Assembly: GCA_965247475.1 (NCBI GenBank)
Contig: OZ252016.1
Location: forward strand, 1,054,001-1,118,000
Direction: 5' to 3'
Source of the DNA: G965247475 sp965247475
GTDB lineage: Bacteria; Chloroflexota; UBA11872
Length of the DNA: 64,000 nt
Shown here piece by piece: positions 34,671-44,855 of this stretch; the stretch's first letter is position 1; each line of letters starts with the position of its first letter. The translations under genes were made by a program, and so were the position numbers. The notes beneath the pieces are model-generated. The model was given only the letters and a program-made list of their open reading frames with translations. It made no database searches and had not been told where the DNA came from.

Positions 34671-37600
34671 CGCCGACCCGTCGGTGAGCGCGGCCGTCGC
34701 GGCCGCCGCCCACGGTCCGCACCCCGTGACCGTCGAGGTCCGCGACGCCCTCAAGTCGGCCTTGGTCCAGCTGATCGCGGGTCGAACGAGCCGCCCCGTC
34801 ATCCTGATCACCACGGACGACGCGAAGGCGCGCGAGCTGGCGCACGACCTGCGGGCGTGGGCCCGTGTACGCCGCGCGCTCCACTTTCCGGACCCCGACC
34901 AGCCCGCCTACTCCATGCTCGCCATCGGGCACGACGTGCTCGCCCAGCGCGTGGCCGTGCTGGCGGAGCTCATGAAGGCCTCGGCCACACCAACCGATGG
35001 CGCCCCGGTGATCGTCGCGTCGCTGCCGGCGCTGATGCGGCGGCTCCTCCCGGTGGCCGACTTCCAGACGCATTTCCTCTCGCTGACGCCGGGCGCTCGC
35101 GCCGATCTCGACACCGTGACCCGGCGGCTGGTGGCGCTCGGGTACGAACCGACGCCGCTGGTCGAGCGGCCCGGCGAGTTCGCGCACCGCGGCGGCCTGG
35201 TGGACATCTTCACGCCCGACGCGCCGTACCCGATCCGGGTGGACTTCTTCGGCGATGAGATCGAGTCCGTACGGTCGTTCGACCCGGATTCGCAGCGCAC
35301 CATCGGGCCGGCCGGCGAGGTCACGTTGACGCCGGCGACCGAGGTGCCGATCTGGGCCGGCGAGCGCCTCGCGGGGCGTCTGGAGACGCTCGACCTGGCG
35401 GCGCTCAGGCCCGAGGAGCGGCAGACGTGGCGGCGTCATCTGGAGCAGCTCCAGGGAAACGCGTACTTCGAGGACGCGGCCTTCTACACGATGAGTCTGA
35501 TGCCCGACGCCGCGATGCTAATGGACTTCTGTCCCGCGGCGCTGCTGGTTGTGGACGAACCGGATCAGATGCCCTGGGTCGCCCGCGAGACCGAGCGAAC
35601 GGCGGAGGAGAACCGGGCGCGGCTCACGGCCGCGGGCGAACTGCCCGCGGGCTTTGGATCGCCGCTGTTTTCGTCGGGCGACGTCCTCCGGCGGCTCGAC
35701 GACGCGCCGGTCCGTCTGACCTACGTCCCGGGCCTCGCCGGCGCGGCCAGCGGTCCACGGGCGGTCGCGGAGGGCTTCAGCGCCGTGCCTTCCTACGCCG
35801 GGCGGCTGCGGCGCCTCAGCGACGATCTCGAACGACTCCGGCAGGACGACCACCGCGTGGTGGTTGTCAGCTACCAGGGACGGCGGCTGCAGCAGCTGCT
35901 GCATGACCAGGGATTGGCCGTCACGGCCGCCGATTCGATCGACCAACCGCCGTCGGCGCGGTCGATCACGGTCGTTGGCGGGACGCTGGCCGAGGGGTGG
36001 CGCTTCGAGCCGGGGCGGCTGCTCCTGCTGACCGACGCGGAGGTGTTCGGTCGGGTGCGCCCACGGCGCGGACGCGGGCGCGCCAGGACCGCGGATCGCA
36101 CCTTCCTGGCGGATCTCGAGAAGGCCGATCACGTCGTCCACGTGGACCACGGGATCGCACGGTTCGACGGCATCGTGCAGCTCGCCGAGACCGGCGGCGA
36201 CCGCGAGTTTCTCCTGCTCCAGTACGCGGGCGACGATCGCCTGTACGTCCCGATCGACCAGATCGGCCGCGTGCAGAAGTACGTCGGGATGTCCGAGCAG
36301 GCGCCGAAGCTGAGCCGGCTCGGCACCGCCGAGTGGCAGCGAGCCAAGCAGCGTGCGCGCAAGTCGGCCGAGGAGATCGCGGCCGGCCTGCTGGACATCT
36401 ACGCGGCCCGCGAAATCGCCCGCGGGACGGCGTTCGGCCCCGACTCAACCTGGCAACAGGGGTTCGAAGACGGATTCCCATATATCGAGACCCCGGACCA
36501 GCTGCAGGCCATCACCGACGCCAAGGCCGACATGGAGCGCGCGCGCCCGATGGATCGACTCGTGGCCGGCGACGTGGGCTACGGCAAGACCGAGGTCGCG
36601 CTGCGAGCGGCCTTCAAGGCGGCCACCGATGGCAAGCAGGTCGCGATCCTGGCGCCGACCACCATCCTGGCCCAGCAGCACCTCGACACCTTCACGTCGC
36701 GCATGACCGAGTTTCCCGTGCGGGTCGAGCTGCTCAGCCGTTTTCGAACCAAGCGCGAGCAGACACAGGTACTGGAGGCGCTGGCGTCCGGTGACGTTGA
36801 TGTCGTCATCGGCACTCACCGGCTGCTGCAGAGCGACGTGGCCTTCGCGCGTCTCGGTCTAGTTGTCGTGGACGAGGAGCAGCGATTCGGCGTCGCGCAC
36901 AAGGAGCGGCTCAAGACACTGCGGAAGGACGTGGATGTGCTCACCCTGACCGCCACGCCAATCCCCCGGACCCTGCACATGGCGCTGGCGGGAATGCGCG
37001 ACATCAGCGTGATCGAGTCGCCGCCCGAGCAACGACTGGCGGTGAAGACGTATGTGACGACGTATGACGACGCCATCGTCCGCGACGCCATCGTCCGCGA
37101 GCTCGCGCGCGGCGGCCAGGCCTTTTTCTTGCACAACCGGATTCAGACGATTCACGGCTGGGAGCAGCGCCTGCGCGACCTCCTGCCGGACGTGCGCCTA
37201 GGCGTTGCGCACGGACGGATGCCGGCCCCGGAATTGGAAGACGTGATGTACCGATTCGCCCGCGGCGACATTCAGGTGCTGGTCACCACCGCCATCATCG
37301 AGAACGGACTCGACCTGCCGAACGTGAACACGATCATCGTCAACGATGCGTGGCGGTTCGGCCTGGCGCAGCTGTATCAGCTGCGGGGCCGCGTCGGTCG
37401 GGCCGCGGAACAGGCCTACGCGTACCTGCTGTACCGGCCCAATCACATGCTTACCGAGGCGGCTCAAGAGCGGTTGCGCACGATCCTGGAGGCCTCGGAG
37501 CTGGGCGCCGGCTTTCGTATCGCCATGCGCGATCTCGAGATTCGCGGCGCCGGCAACCTGCTCGGCGCTGAGCAGCACGGCCACGTCACGACGGTCGGCT

Positions 37601-38121
37601 TCGACCTGTACACGCGCATGCTCGCCCAGGAAGTCGACAAGCTGCGAGGCATGCCGGCGCCAGAGGAGGAGACCGCCCCGGTGGTGGACCTGCCACTGGA
37701 CGCGTACCTGCCGGACGGCTATATGGGGACGTACGCGACAAAGGTTCGCGAATACCAGCGGCTTGCCCGCCTGCGGACGATCGATGAGGTGGAGGAGGCA
37801 ATCGCCGATATTCGCGACCGGTTTGGTGAGTTCCCGGAGTCTGTGGAGAATCTCGCGTACATGTTGCGCGTGAGAGAGCGTGCGCGGGCCCTGGGAATCA
37901 CGTCGGTCACCACCTACGGGCGGGAGCTGATCGTCAGGCTTGCCGCCGGCCGGGACGTGAGCCCGACCGTTTTGACGTCGACTGTCGGCCGCCGTATGCG
38001 TCGCGGCCGGAACGGGCTGCTGTGGCCGGAATTCGAGGACGATGCTGAATGGCAAGACAAGCTGCTGGCGCTGCTGGATGGCCTCGTCCGCTGGGAAGTT
38101 CCGGCGGCGGTCGCACCTTGA
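34639..38121 (+). CDS. mfd: Transcription-repair coupling factor
   Basis: The 1160-residue protein has the full Mfd architecture: an N-terminal UvrB-homology region (DFFGDEIESVRSFDPDSQRT), the RNA-polymerase-interaction domain (HVDHGIARFDGI...DRLYVPIDQ), and a RecG-like translocase with Walker A GDVGYGKTEVALR (from about 644), DEEQRFGVAHKERLK and TATPIPRTLHMAL. LRGRVGRAAEQAYAYLLY and the C-terminal TRCF domain follow. It pushes stalled RNA polymerase off lesions and recruits UvrA. Its ATG lies inside pth (32-base overlap). topA follows after 65 bases. Confidence 0.95.
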   Translation: MHLAGILRALDADPSVSAAVAAAAHGPHPVTVEVRDALKSALVQLIAGRTSRPVILITTDDAKARELAHDLRAWARVRRALHFPDPDQPAYSMLAIGHDVLAQRVAVLAELMKASATPTDGAPVIVASLPALMRRLLPVADFQTHFLSLTPGARADLDTVTRRLVALGYEPTPLVERPGEFAHRGGLVDIFTPDAPYPIRVDFFGDEIESVRSFDPDSQRTIGPAGEVTLTPATEVPIWAGERLAGRLETLDLAALRPEERQTWRRHLEQLQGNAYFEDAAFYTMSLMPDAAMLMDFCPAALLVVDEPDQMPWVARETERTAEENRARLTAAGELPAGFGSPLFSSGDVLRRLDDAPVRLTYVPGLAGAASGPRAVAEGFSAVPSYAGRLRRLSDDLERLRQDDHRVVVVSYQGRRLQQLLHDQGLAVTAADSIDQPPSARSITVVGGTLAEGWRFEPGRLLLLTDAEVFGRVRPRRGRGRARTADRTFLADLEKADHVVHVDHGIARFDGIVQLAETGGDREFLLLQYAGDDRLYVPIDQIGRVQKYVGMSEQAPKLSRLGTAEWQRAKQRARKSAEEIAAGLLDIYAAREIARGTAFGPDSTWQQGFEDGFPYIETPDQLQAITDAKADMERARPMDRLVAGDVGYGKTEVALRAAFKAATDGKQVAILAPTTILAQQHLDTFTSRMTEFPVRVELLSRFRTKREQTQVLEALASGDVDVVIGTHRLLQSDVAFARLGLVVVDEEQRFGVAHKERLKTLRKDVDVLTLTATPIPRTLHMALAGMRDISVIESPPEQRLAVKTYVTTYDDAIVRDAIVRELARGGQAFFLHNRIQTIHGWEQRLRDLLPDVRLGVAHGRMPAPELEDVMYRFARGDIQVLVTTAIIENGLDLPNVNTIIVNDAWRFGLAQLYQLRGRVGRAAEQAYAYLLYRPNHMLTEAAQERLRTILEASELGAGFRIAMRDLEIRGAGNLLGAEQHGHVTTVGFDLYTRMLAQEVDKLRGMPAPEEETAPVVDLPLDAYLPDGYMGTYATKVREYQRLARLRTIDEVEEAIADIRDRFGEFPESVENLAYMLRVRERARALGITSVTTYGRELIVRLAAGRDVSPTVLTSTVGRRMRRGRNGLLWPEFEDDAEWQDKLLALLDGLVRWEVPAAVAP

Positions 38122-38186
38122 CGCGGCGACGGCGCCGCGGCCCCGATCCGATCGCGCCCCGCGGTCCCGGCGAGGCCCGCTGACAC

Positions 38187-40271
38187 ATGGCGGCACGTAA
38201 ACCGGTTCGCAAGAAGCTGGTGATCGTCGAGTCGCGCGCCAAGGCCGAGACGCTTCAGAAGTTCTTGGGACGCTCATACAAAGTCATGGCTTCGGTCGGG
38301 CACGTGCGCGATCTGCCGCGCAGCGGACTGGGCGTTGATATCGAGCACGACTTCGCCCCCAAGTACGTGGTGCCGCGCGACAAGTCCAAGGTAGTCACGC
38401 GGCTTCGCAAAGCCGCCGCCGACGCGGGCGAGGTGCTGCTCGCCACCGACCCGGATCGTGAAGGTGAGGCGATCGCCTGGCACCTCAGAACCGCCGCGAA
38501 GCTCGAAGCGAAGCCGGTTCAGCGGGTCTCGTTCCACGAGATCACCAAGGACGCCGTGCGCGAGGCCGTCGGCAGCCCGCGCGAGATCGATCAGGACCTG
38601 GTCGAGGCGCAGCAGGCCCGGCGCATTCTCGACCGGCTGGTCGGCTATCAGATCAGCCCCCTGCTGAATCGGCGGGTCCAGCGCGGCACCAGCGCCGGGC
38701 GCGTGCAGTCGGTGGCCCTGCGCCTGGTCGTGGAGCGCGACCGCGAGATCGACGCGTTCGAGCCGCGGGAGTTCTGGACGATCGAGGGTCGATTTGCGCG
38801 CGAGGGCACCACGTCGCCGCAGGCGGTCGCGCGGCTCACCGGCGCGGAGGGCGATCTGGAGATCGGCTCCGAGCCCGAGTCGGACGCGCTGCTCCGCGCC
38901 ATCGAGGGCGCACGCTACCGGGTCGAGAGCCGCCGCGACCAGGCGCAAAAGCGCCAGCCGGCCGCGCCGTTCACCACCAGCACCCTGCAACAAGCGGCCT
39001 CGTCGCGGCTCGGTATGGCGCCGCGGCGCGCCATGGCCATCGCGCAGCAGCTCTACGAAGGCGTCAACACTGAGTCGGGGCGTCAGGGCCTCATCACATA
39101 TATGCGCACCGACTCGACCACGGTGTCGGCGCAGGCGCAACGCGAAGCGCGGAGCTGGATCGGCGACAATTTCACCCGCCGGCACGTGCCCGGGCGCCCG
39201 CCCACCTACCGCAGCCGGGTCAAGAACGCGCAGGAGGCGCACGAGGCGGTCCGGCCGACCGAGGTCGGCCGCACGCCGGACGCCGTCGCGAACTTCTTAG
39301 ACAGGGATCAGCGGCGGCTCTACGAGCTGATCTGGCGTCGGTTTGTCGCCAGCCAGATGGCGCCCGCCGAGCTGCTGCGCCGCACCGCGGTCTTTCAGCC
39401 GTCGCGCGACGGCGCCGACCTCGAGTATCGATTCCGCGCGGCCGTCACTGAGACCACCTTCCCCGGGTTCTTGGCCGTCGCCCGGCCTGACGCCAAGCCG
39501 GACCAGGAACAGACGGAGGCGATCGCGCTGATCGGATCCCTGGATGAGGGCGATCCGGTCGATCTGCTCGACCTGCTGCCCGAGCAGCACTTCACCGAAC
39601 CACCGCCCCGCTATACGGAGGCGACGCTGGTGCGCAAGCTCGAAGAGGAGGGGATCGGGCGCCCTAGCACCTATGCGCCGACGGTCGCCACCCTGTTCGA
39701 CCGCGACTACGTGACGTCGACCCGTCGGCGGCTTGAATCAACCACCCTCGGAGCGCGCATCTCGGATCTGTTGGTGAAGCACTTCCCGGACATCGTGGAC
39801 TACGGTTTCACCGCGCAGATGGAGGAGAACCTCGACTCGATCTCGCGTGGTGAGCTGGGCTGGGTCCCCGTGCTGCGCGACTTCTACGACGGATTCGCGA
39901 AAACGCTGGCGGCGGCCGAGACGGCCATGCGAGACGAGCGGCCGCCGGACGAACCGGTGGGTCGCGATTGTCCCGAGAGCGGCCACGCGCTCGTCTACAA
40001 GCACGGGCGGTACGGACGGTTCATCGGCTGCACCGGATTCCCGGATTGCCGGTACACCGAGCGGATTGTGGTCTCGACCGGCCTGACCTGCCCGAAGTGT
40101 GAGCAGGGCGAGATCGTGGAGCGGCGCACGCGGCGCGGCAGGACGTTCTGGGGCTGCAGCCGCTACCCGGAATGCGACCACGCCACCTGGAAGAACCCGA
40201 CGGCCGGGCGGGCGCGCGGACCGGGTGACGATGGAGATCCGGCGGCCGTCCCTCAGGCCAAGACGAGCTAG
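38187..40271 (+). CDS. topA: DNA topoisomerase I (type IA)
   Basis: The 694-residue enzyme relaxes negative supercoils by cutting one strand. TOPRIM residues are in LVIVESRAKAETLQKFLG and LLATDPDREGEAIAWHL; SAGRVQSVALRLV and the catalytic Y305 in ITYMRTDST are clear. The C-terminus has two topoisomerase zinc-ribbon units (C-PESG-H...CTGFPDC and CPKCEQG...CSRYPEC); the first has lost one of the usual cysteines. It ends with a short basic tail. It lies 65 bases after mfd and 177 bases before rpsB. Confidence 0.95.
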   Translation: MAARKPVRKKLVIVESRAKAETLQKFLGRSYKVMASVGHVRDLPRSGLGVDIEHDFAPKYVVPRDKSKVVTRLRKAAADAGEVLLATDPDREGEAIAWHLRTAAKLEAKPVQRVSFHEITKDAVREAVGSPREIDQDLVEAQQARRILDRLVGYQISPLLNRRVQRGTSAGRVQSVALRLVVERDREIDAFEPREFWTIEGRFAREGTTSPQAVARLTGAEGDLEIGSEPESDALLRAIEGARYRVESRRDQAQKRQPAAPFTTSTLQQAASSRLGMAPRRAMAIAQQLYEGVNTESGRQGLITYMRTDSTTVSAQAQREARSWIGDNFTRRHVPGRPPTYRSRVKNAQEAHEAVRPTEVGRTPDAVANFLDRDQRRLYELIWRRFVASQMAPAELLRRTAVFQPSRDGADLEYRFRAAVTETTFPGFLAVARPDAKPDQEQTEAIALIGSLDEGDPVDLLDLLPEQHFTEPPPRYTEATLVRKLEEEGIGRPSTYAPTVATLFDRDYVTSTRRRLESTTLGARISDLLVKHFPDIVDYGFTAQMEENLDSISRGELGWVPVLRDFYDGFAKTLAAAETAMRDERPPDEPVGRDCPESGHALVYKHGRYGRFIGCTGFPDCRYTERIVVSTGLTCPKCEQGEIVERRTRRGRTFWGCSRYPECDHATWKNPTAGRARGPGDDGDPAAVPQAKTS

Positions 40272-40448
40272 GTCGACGCCTCGGCGGCTCGGCGGCTCCA
40301 ACGACTGCGATACCATCGGGGACGGTCCTTACGTTATCGGGGGCCGAATTCACACGCCGCTGGACTCGGGCGGGCCTGCCGTTCACACGGTGCCGTTCGG
40401 GGATGAACGCGGCGGAGGCAAGCAAGGCACCACAAGGGGGCGAGCGTC
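40272..40448 (+). promoter_or_regulatory. rpsB: Leader region of the rpsB operon
   Basis: These 177 non-coding bases precede the rpsB-tsf-pyrH-frr-uppS-cdsA-dxr-rseP-ispG run and so must hold its promoter and 5' leader. AAGGGGG shortly before ATG 40449 is the ribosome-binding site. The first part contains a direct repeat (CGGCGGCT twice), and TACCAT and TTACGTTAT are the only AT-richer stretches that might serve as -10 boxes, without a convincing -35. Ribosomal-protein S2 leaders often carry autoregulatory RNA structure; no known motif was recognised here. Confidence 0.4.
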
Positions 40449-41496
40449 ATGCCCGCAGCGACCATGCGGGAACTTCTCGATGCGGGCGTCCATTTCGGGC
40501 ACCGCACGGCGCGCTGGAATCCAAAGATGCGGCCGTACATCTTTGGTACGGGCAATGGCATCCACGTCGTCGACCTCAAGCACACCGTCGACGCGCTCCA
40601 CGCCGCGACGGCGGAGTTGCGCGCGCTCGCGGCGAATCGCGGCGACGTCATCTTCGTCGGCACCAAGCGGCAGGCGCAGGAGGTGGTGCGGGAGGAGGCG
40701 CGACGCTCCGCCCAGCACTATATCGATCATCGCTGGCTTGGCGGCACGCTCACAAACTTCGACACGCTGCGGCTGCGCCTTCAACGCTTGCGCGAGTTGC
40801 AGGCGCGTCAGCGAGCGGGCGATTTCGAGCGGCTCGCCAAGAAGGACGCGCAGGCGCTCGTGGTCGAGCTGAACCGGCTGCTGAAGCGCATGGGCGGCAT
40901 CCGCAACCTGACGCGCCTGCCTGACGCGCTGTTCATAATCGATCCCAAGCGCGAGCGCAACGCCGTCGCGGAGGCTCGACGGCTGGGCATTCGAGTGGTG
41001 GCGCTGACCGATACGAACTGCGATCCGGACGACGTGGATCTGGTCATTCCGGGAAACGACGACGCCATCCGATCGATCCTGGCCGTCACCAAACACATCG
41101 CCGACGCGCTGCTGGCGGGGCGCGAGGAATACGAGAAGCTCGAGGCCGAACGCGTGCGGCGGGTCACCCAGGAGGCGGAGGCGGCGATGGCCGCGGCCGC
41201 GAAGGCGGCTGCAAAGGCGGCCAGGAGCGACCGGCCGCAACCCGACATCGAGGCCGCCATGCTGAGCGCCGCGGCCGAGGCGGCCGCGGCCGGCCCCTCC
41301 AGAGACCCGGCCGCAGCCTCGGTGGCCGCTGCGGTGGCGGCGGCGGCCAAGCCGAAGCTGGCCGAGCCCACCGTTCGCCGCGTGCGGCGCAAGCCCGCTG
41401 CCAAGTCGAGCCCCGCGGGGGCGGCTCGTCCAAAAGCCGCGCGCGTGCCGAAGGCCAAGGCGGCCGCGGCTAAACCCAAGACTGGGAAACCGGCCG

Positions 41497-41504
<8 letters not shown>
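40449..41504 (+). CDS. rpsB: 30S ribosomal protein S2 with long Ala/Lys-rich C-terminal tail
   Basis: Residues 1 to about 230 are ordinary S2: MRELLDAGVHFGHRTARWNPKM, YIFGTGNGIHVVDL, WLGGTLTNFDTL, GGIRNLTRLPDALFIIDPK, and the VALTDTNCDPDDVDLVIPGNDDA block. S2 sits on the solvent side of the small subunit and recruits S1-like function. The protein then continues for about 120 residues as a low-complexity helix-forming tail of Ala, Lys, Arg and Pro, resembling histone H1 or MucBP-like tails (for example RRKPAAKSSPAG). Total length is 351 residues against about 240-260 for most bacteria. The stop overlaps tsf by eight bases. Confidence 0.95.
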
Positions 41505-42730
<1,226 letters not shown>

Positions 42731-42736
42731 TGCCGC

Positions 42737-43294
42737 GTGATTGACGATCTGCTGGCCGACGCCGACCGCCGCATGGGCCAGGCGGTGGCGCATCTACGGC
42801 ATGAGCTCGTCGGTCTGCGCACCGGTCACGCGTCGCCGGCGTTCGTGGAGAACCTCTCGGTCGACTACTACGGCCAGCCCACGGCACTGAAACAGCTGGC
42901 GGGGATCTCGGCGCCCGAGGTGCGCCTGCTCGTGATCCAGCCGTGGGACCGGGCGTCCCTCCCGGACATCGAGCGCGCGATCATCAGGTCCGATCTGGGA
43001 ATCACGCCCTCGAACGACGGGAACGTGATTCACCTGCCGATCCCACCGCTGAGCGAGGACCGTCGACGGGACCTCGTGAGAATCGTGCGCCAGCGGGTCG
43101 AGGACTCACGGGTCGCGGTGCGGAACGTTCGACGCGATGTTCATGACCGTCTGCGCGCCCTCCTCAAGGAGAAGGCAACCTCGGAAGACGCCGAGAAGCG
43201 CGGCGAGCAGCGGCTGCAGACGCTGACGGACGACCACATCGCGACGATCGATCAGCTCGGCGAAGCGAAGGAAGCCGAGGTGATGGAGATTTGA
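42737..43294 (+). CDS. frr: Ribosome recycling factor
   Basis: The 185-residue protein matches RRF over its whole length: LRTGHASPAFVENLSVDYYGQPTALKQLAGIS, VIQPWDRASLPDIERAI, SDLGITPSNDGNVIHLPIPPLSEDRRRDLVR, and the C-terminal helix ending DDHIATIDQLGEAKEAEVMEI. With EF-G it splits post-termination ribosomes. It starts with GTG six bases after pyrH, and its stop overlaps the TTG start of uppS (TTGA). Confidence 0.95.
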   Translation: MIDDLLADADRRMGQAVAHLRHELVGLRTGHASPAFVENLSVDYYGQPTALKQLAGISAPEVRLLVIQPWDRASLPDIERAIIRSDLGITPSNDGNVIHLPIPPLSEDRRRDLVRIVRQRVEDSRVAVRNVRRDVHDRLRALLKEKATSEDAEKRGEQRLQTLTDDHIATIDQLGEAKEAEVMEI

Positions 43295-44037
43295 TCGGCG
43301 GCGCTTCGCCGGACTCCGGGCAAGCGGCCGGCTACCCGCGCCACGTCGCGATCGTGATGGACGGCAACGGCCGCTGGGCCGTCACCCGTGGTTTGCGCCG
43401 GATCGCGGGCCACCAGGAGGGGGCGCTGCGCGTATTCGCCATCGCCGAGGAGTGCATTCGCCGGCACATCCCAACGCTGACCGTGTTTGCCTTCTCGACC
43501 GAGAACTGGGACCGGCCGCTGGATGAGGTGGACGCGCTGATGGCGCTTATCCCCGAGCGCCTGGAGGCCGAGCGCGACACGATTCTCAAGAACCGTGTCC
43601 GCATCGCGGTGTTGGGCGAGATCGATACGCTGCCGCTGTTGGACCGCGTGGCGGTGCAGAAGATCGTGAAGCAGACGGCCGGCCACGATGCGCTCACGGT
43701 GAACATCGCGTTCAACTATGGAGGACGGGCCGAGATCCTGCGCGCCGTCCGCGGCCTCATGCGGGACGGCGTCGATCCCTCCGACGTCACCGAGGATGTG
43801 TTCGGCCGCTACCTGTACACCGGCCACGGCCCCGATCCCGACCTGGTCATACGCACGGCCGGCGAGCAGCGCCTGAGCAATTTCCTGATCTGGCAAGCGG
43901 CCTACGCGGAGTACTACTTCACGCCGACGCTGTGGCCTGATTTCACCGAGCACGAGTTTCAGAAGGCGCTGGAGGCGTTCCGTCAACGCGATCGGAAGTT
44001 CGGGCGCGTGCCGGCGGCGGCGGCGACGCCGGCTTGA
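43291..44037 (+). CDS. uppS: Undecaprenyl (isoprenyl) diphosphate synthase
   Basis: The 248-residue cis-prenyltransferase makes the C55 carrier lipid of cell-wall synthesis. It has HVAIVMDGNGRWA (catalytic Asp), GHQEGALRV, FAFSTENWDRP, FNYGGRAEIL, and DLVIRTAGEQRLSNFLIWQAAYAEYYF with the diphosphate-binding RxxxRLSNF. The start is TTG at 43291, overlapping the frr stop by four bases. It feeds on isoprenoid precursors made by Dxr and IspG encoded just downstream. Confidence 0.95.
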   Translation: MIGGASPDSGQAAGYPRHVAIVMDGNGRWAVTRGLRRIAGHQEGALRVFAIAEECIRRHIPTLTVFAFSTENWDRPLDEVDALMALIPERLEAERDTILKNRVRIAVLGEIDTLPLLDRVAVQKIVKQTAGHDALTVNIAFNYGGRAEILRAVRGLMRDGVDPSDVTEDVFGRYLYTGHGPDPDLVIRTAGEQRLSNFLIWQAAYAEYYFTPTLWPDFTEHEFQKALEAFRQRDRKFGRVPAAAATPA

Positions 44038-44072
44038 AGTAGGGCGCTCTGCTCCGGCGAGTTCTCAGCGGC

Positions 44073-44837
44073 GTGGTTCTCATCCCCGCGATCGTGGCGC
44101 TCGCATGGTGGCATGAGATCGCGCTGACCGTCGTGGTCGCCGGCGCGGCCGCGCTCGGCGCTCGCGAGCTCGCCCGCATGCACCCCGGCGGCGGCCGGCC
44201 GGCGTGGGGTGCGGCCGCCGCCCTCGCAGGCCTCCTGGCGGTGCGCTGGATGGTGGACCCGCCCAACCGCATGTGGGTGGACCTCGCGATCGCGTCCGTC
44301 GCCGCGCTGACGTTGCTGGTTGGCCTGGCCCGGACGCCCAGATCGGGCCGGTTCGAGCGCTGGAGCCTCGCGATCGGCACCGCCCTCTATGTAGGCGGAC
44401 TGGCCGGGTTCGCCGTGCTGTTGCGGCGGCTCCCGGAGGATGGGCTTACCTGGCTGCTGCTGGCGTTCGCGGTCACCTGGGCGTACGACACCGGCGCGTA
44501 CGCGGTCGGTCGTGGAATTGGCCGTCGACCCTTCTTCACACGCCTCTCGCCGCGCAAGACGTGGGAGGGTGCGCTTGGCGGGACGGCGGCCGCGATTGGC
44601 GCGACCGCGGCGTTCGTGCCGTTTCTGCCGCTCGAATGGTGGCAGCTCGCCCCCTTTGGGATCGCGTGGGCCATCGCGGCGCAGGCCGGCGACCTGACCG
44701 AATCGATGCTCAAACGCGAGGCGAATCGCGAGGATTCCGGCGCGTTGATCCCGGGGCACGGTGGTATGTTGGATCGCATCGACAGCCTTCTGTTTGTGGC
44801 CCCCGCCGTCTTCGTCGTCGCCCGCGTCGCCGGGTAG
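44073..44837 (+). CDS. cdsA: Phosphatidate cytidylyltransferase
   Basis: This membrane enzyme makes CDP-diacylglycerol from phosphatidate. The product has about seven hydrophobic segments, and near its end the CDP-alcohol signature S-M-L-K-R ... SGALIPGHGGMLDRIDS. The first canonical start is GTG 44073 (254 residues). In-frame codons upstream from CTG 44049 encode LLRRVLSG before VVLIP, which matches the usual CdsA N-terminus and begins only seven bases after an in-frame TAG (44040-44042). AGGG (44041-44044) sits four bases before that CTG. A CTG start is therefore plausible and would add eight residues. dxr follows after 18 bases. Confidence 0.92.
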   Translation: MVLIPAIVALAWWHEIALTVVVAGAAALGARELARMHPGGGRPAWGAAAALAGLLAVRWMVDPPNRMWVDLAIASVAALTLLVGLARTPRSGRFERWSLAIGTALYVGGLAGFAVLLRRLPEDGLTWLLLAFAVTWAYDTGAYAVGRGIGRRPFFTRLSPRKTWEGALGGTAAAIGATAAFVPFLPLEWWQLAPFGIAWAIAAQAGDLTESMLKREANREDSGALIPGHGGMLDRIDSLLFVAPAVFVVARVAG

Positions 44838-44855
44838 CGCGCAGCGGGAATCCCC

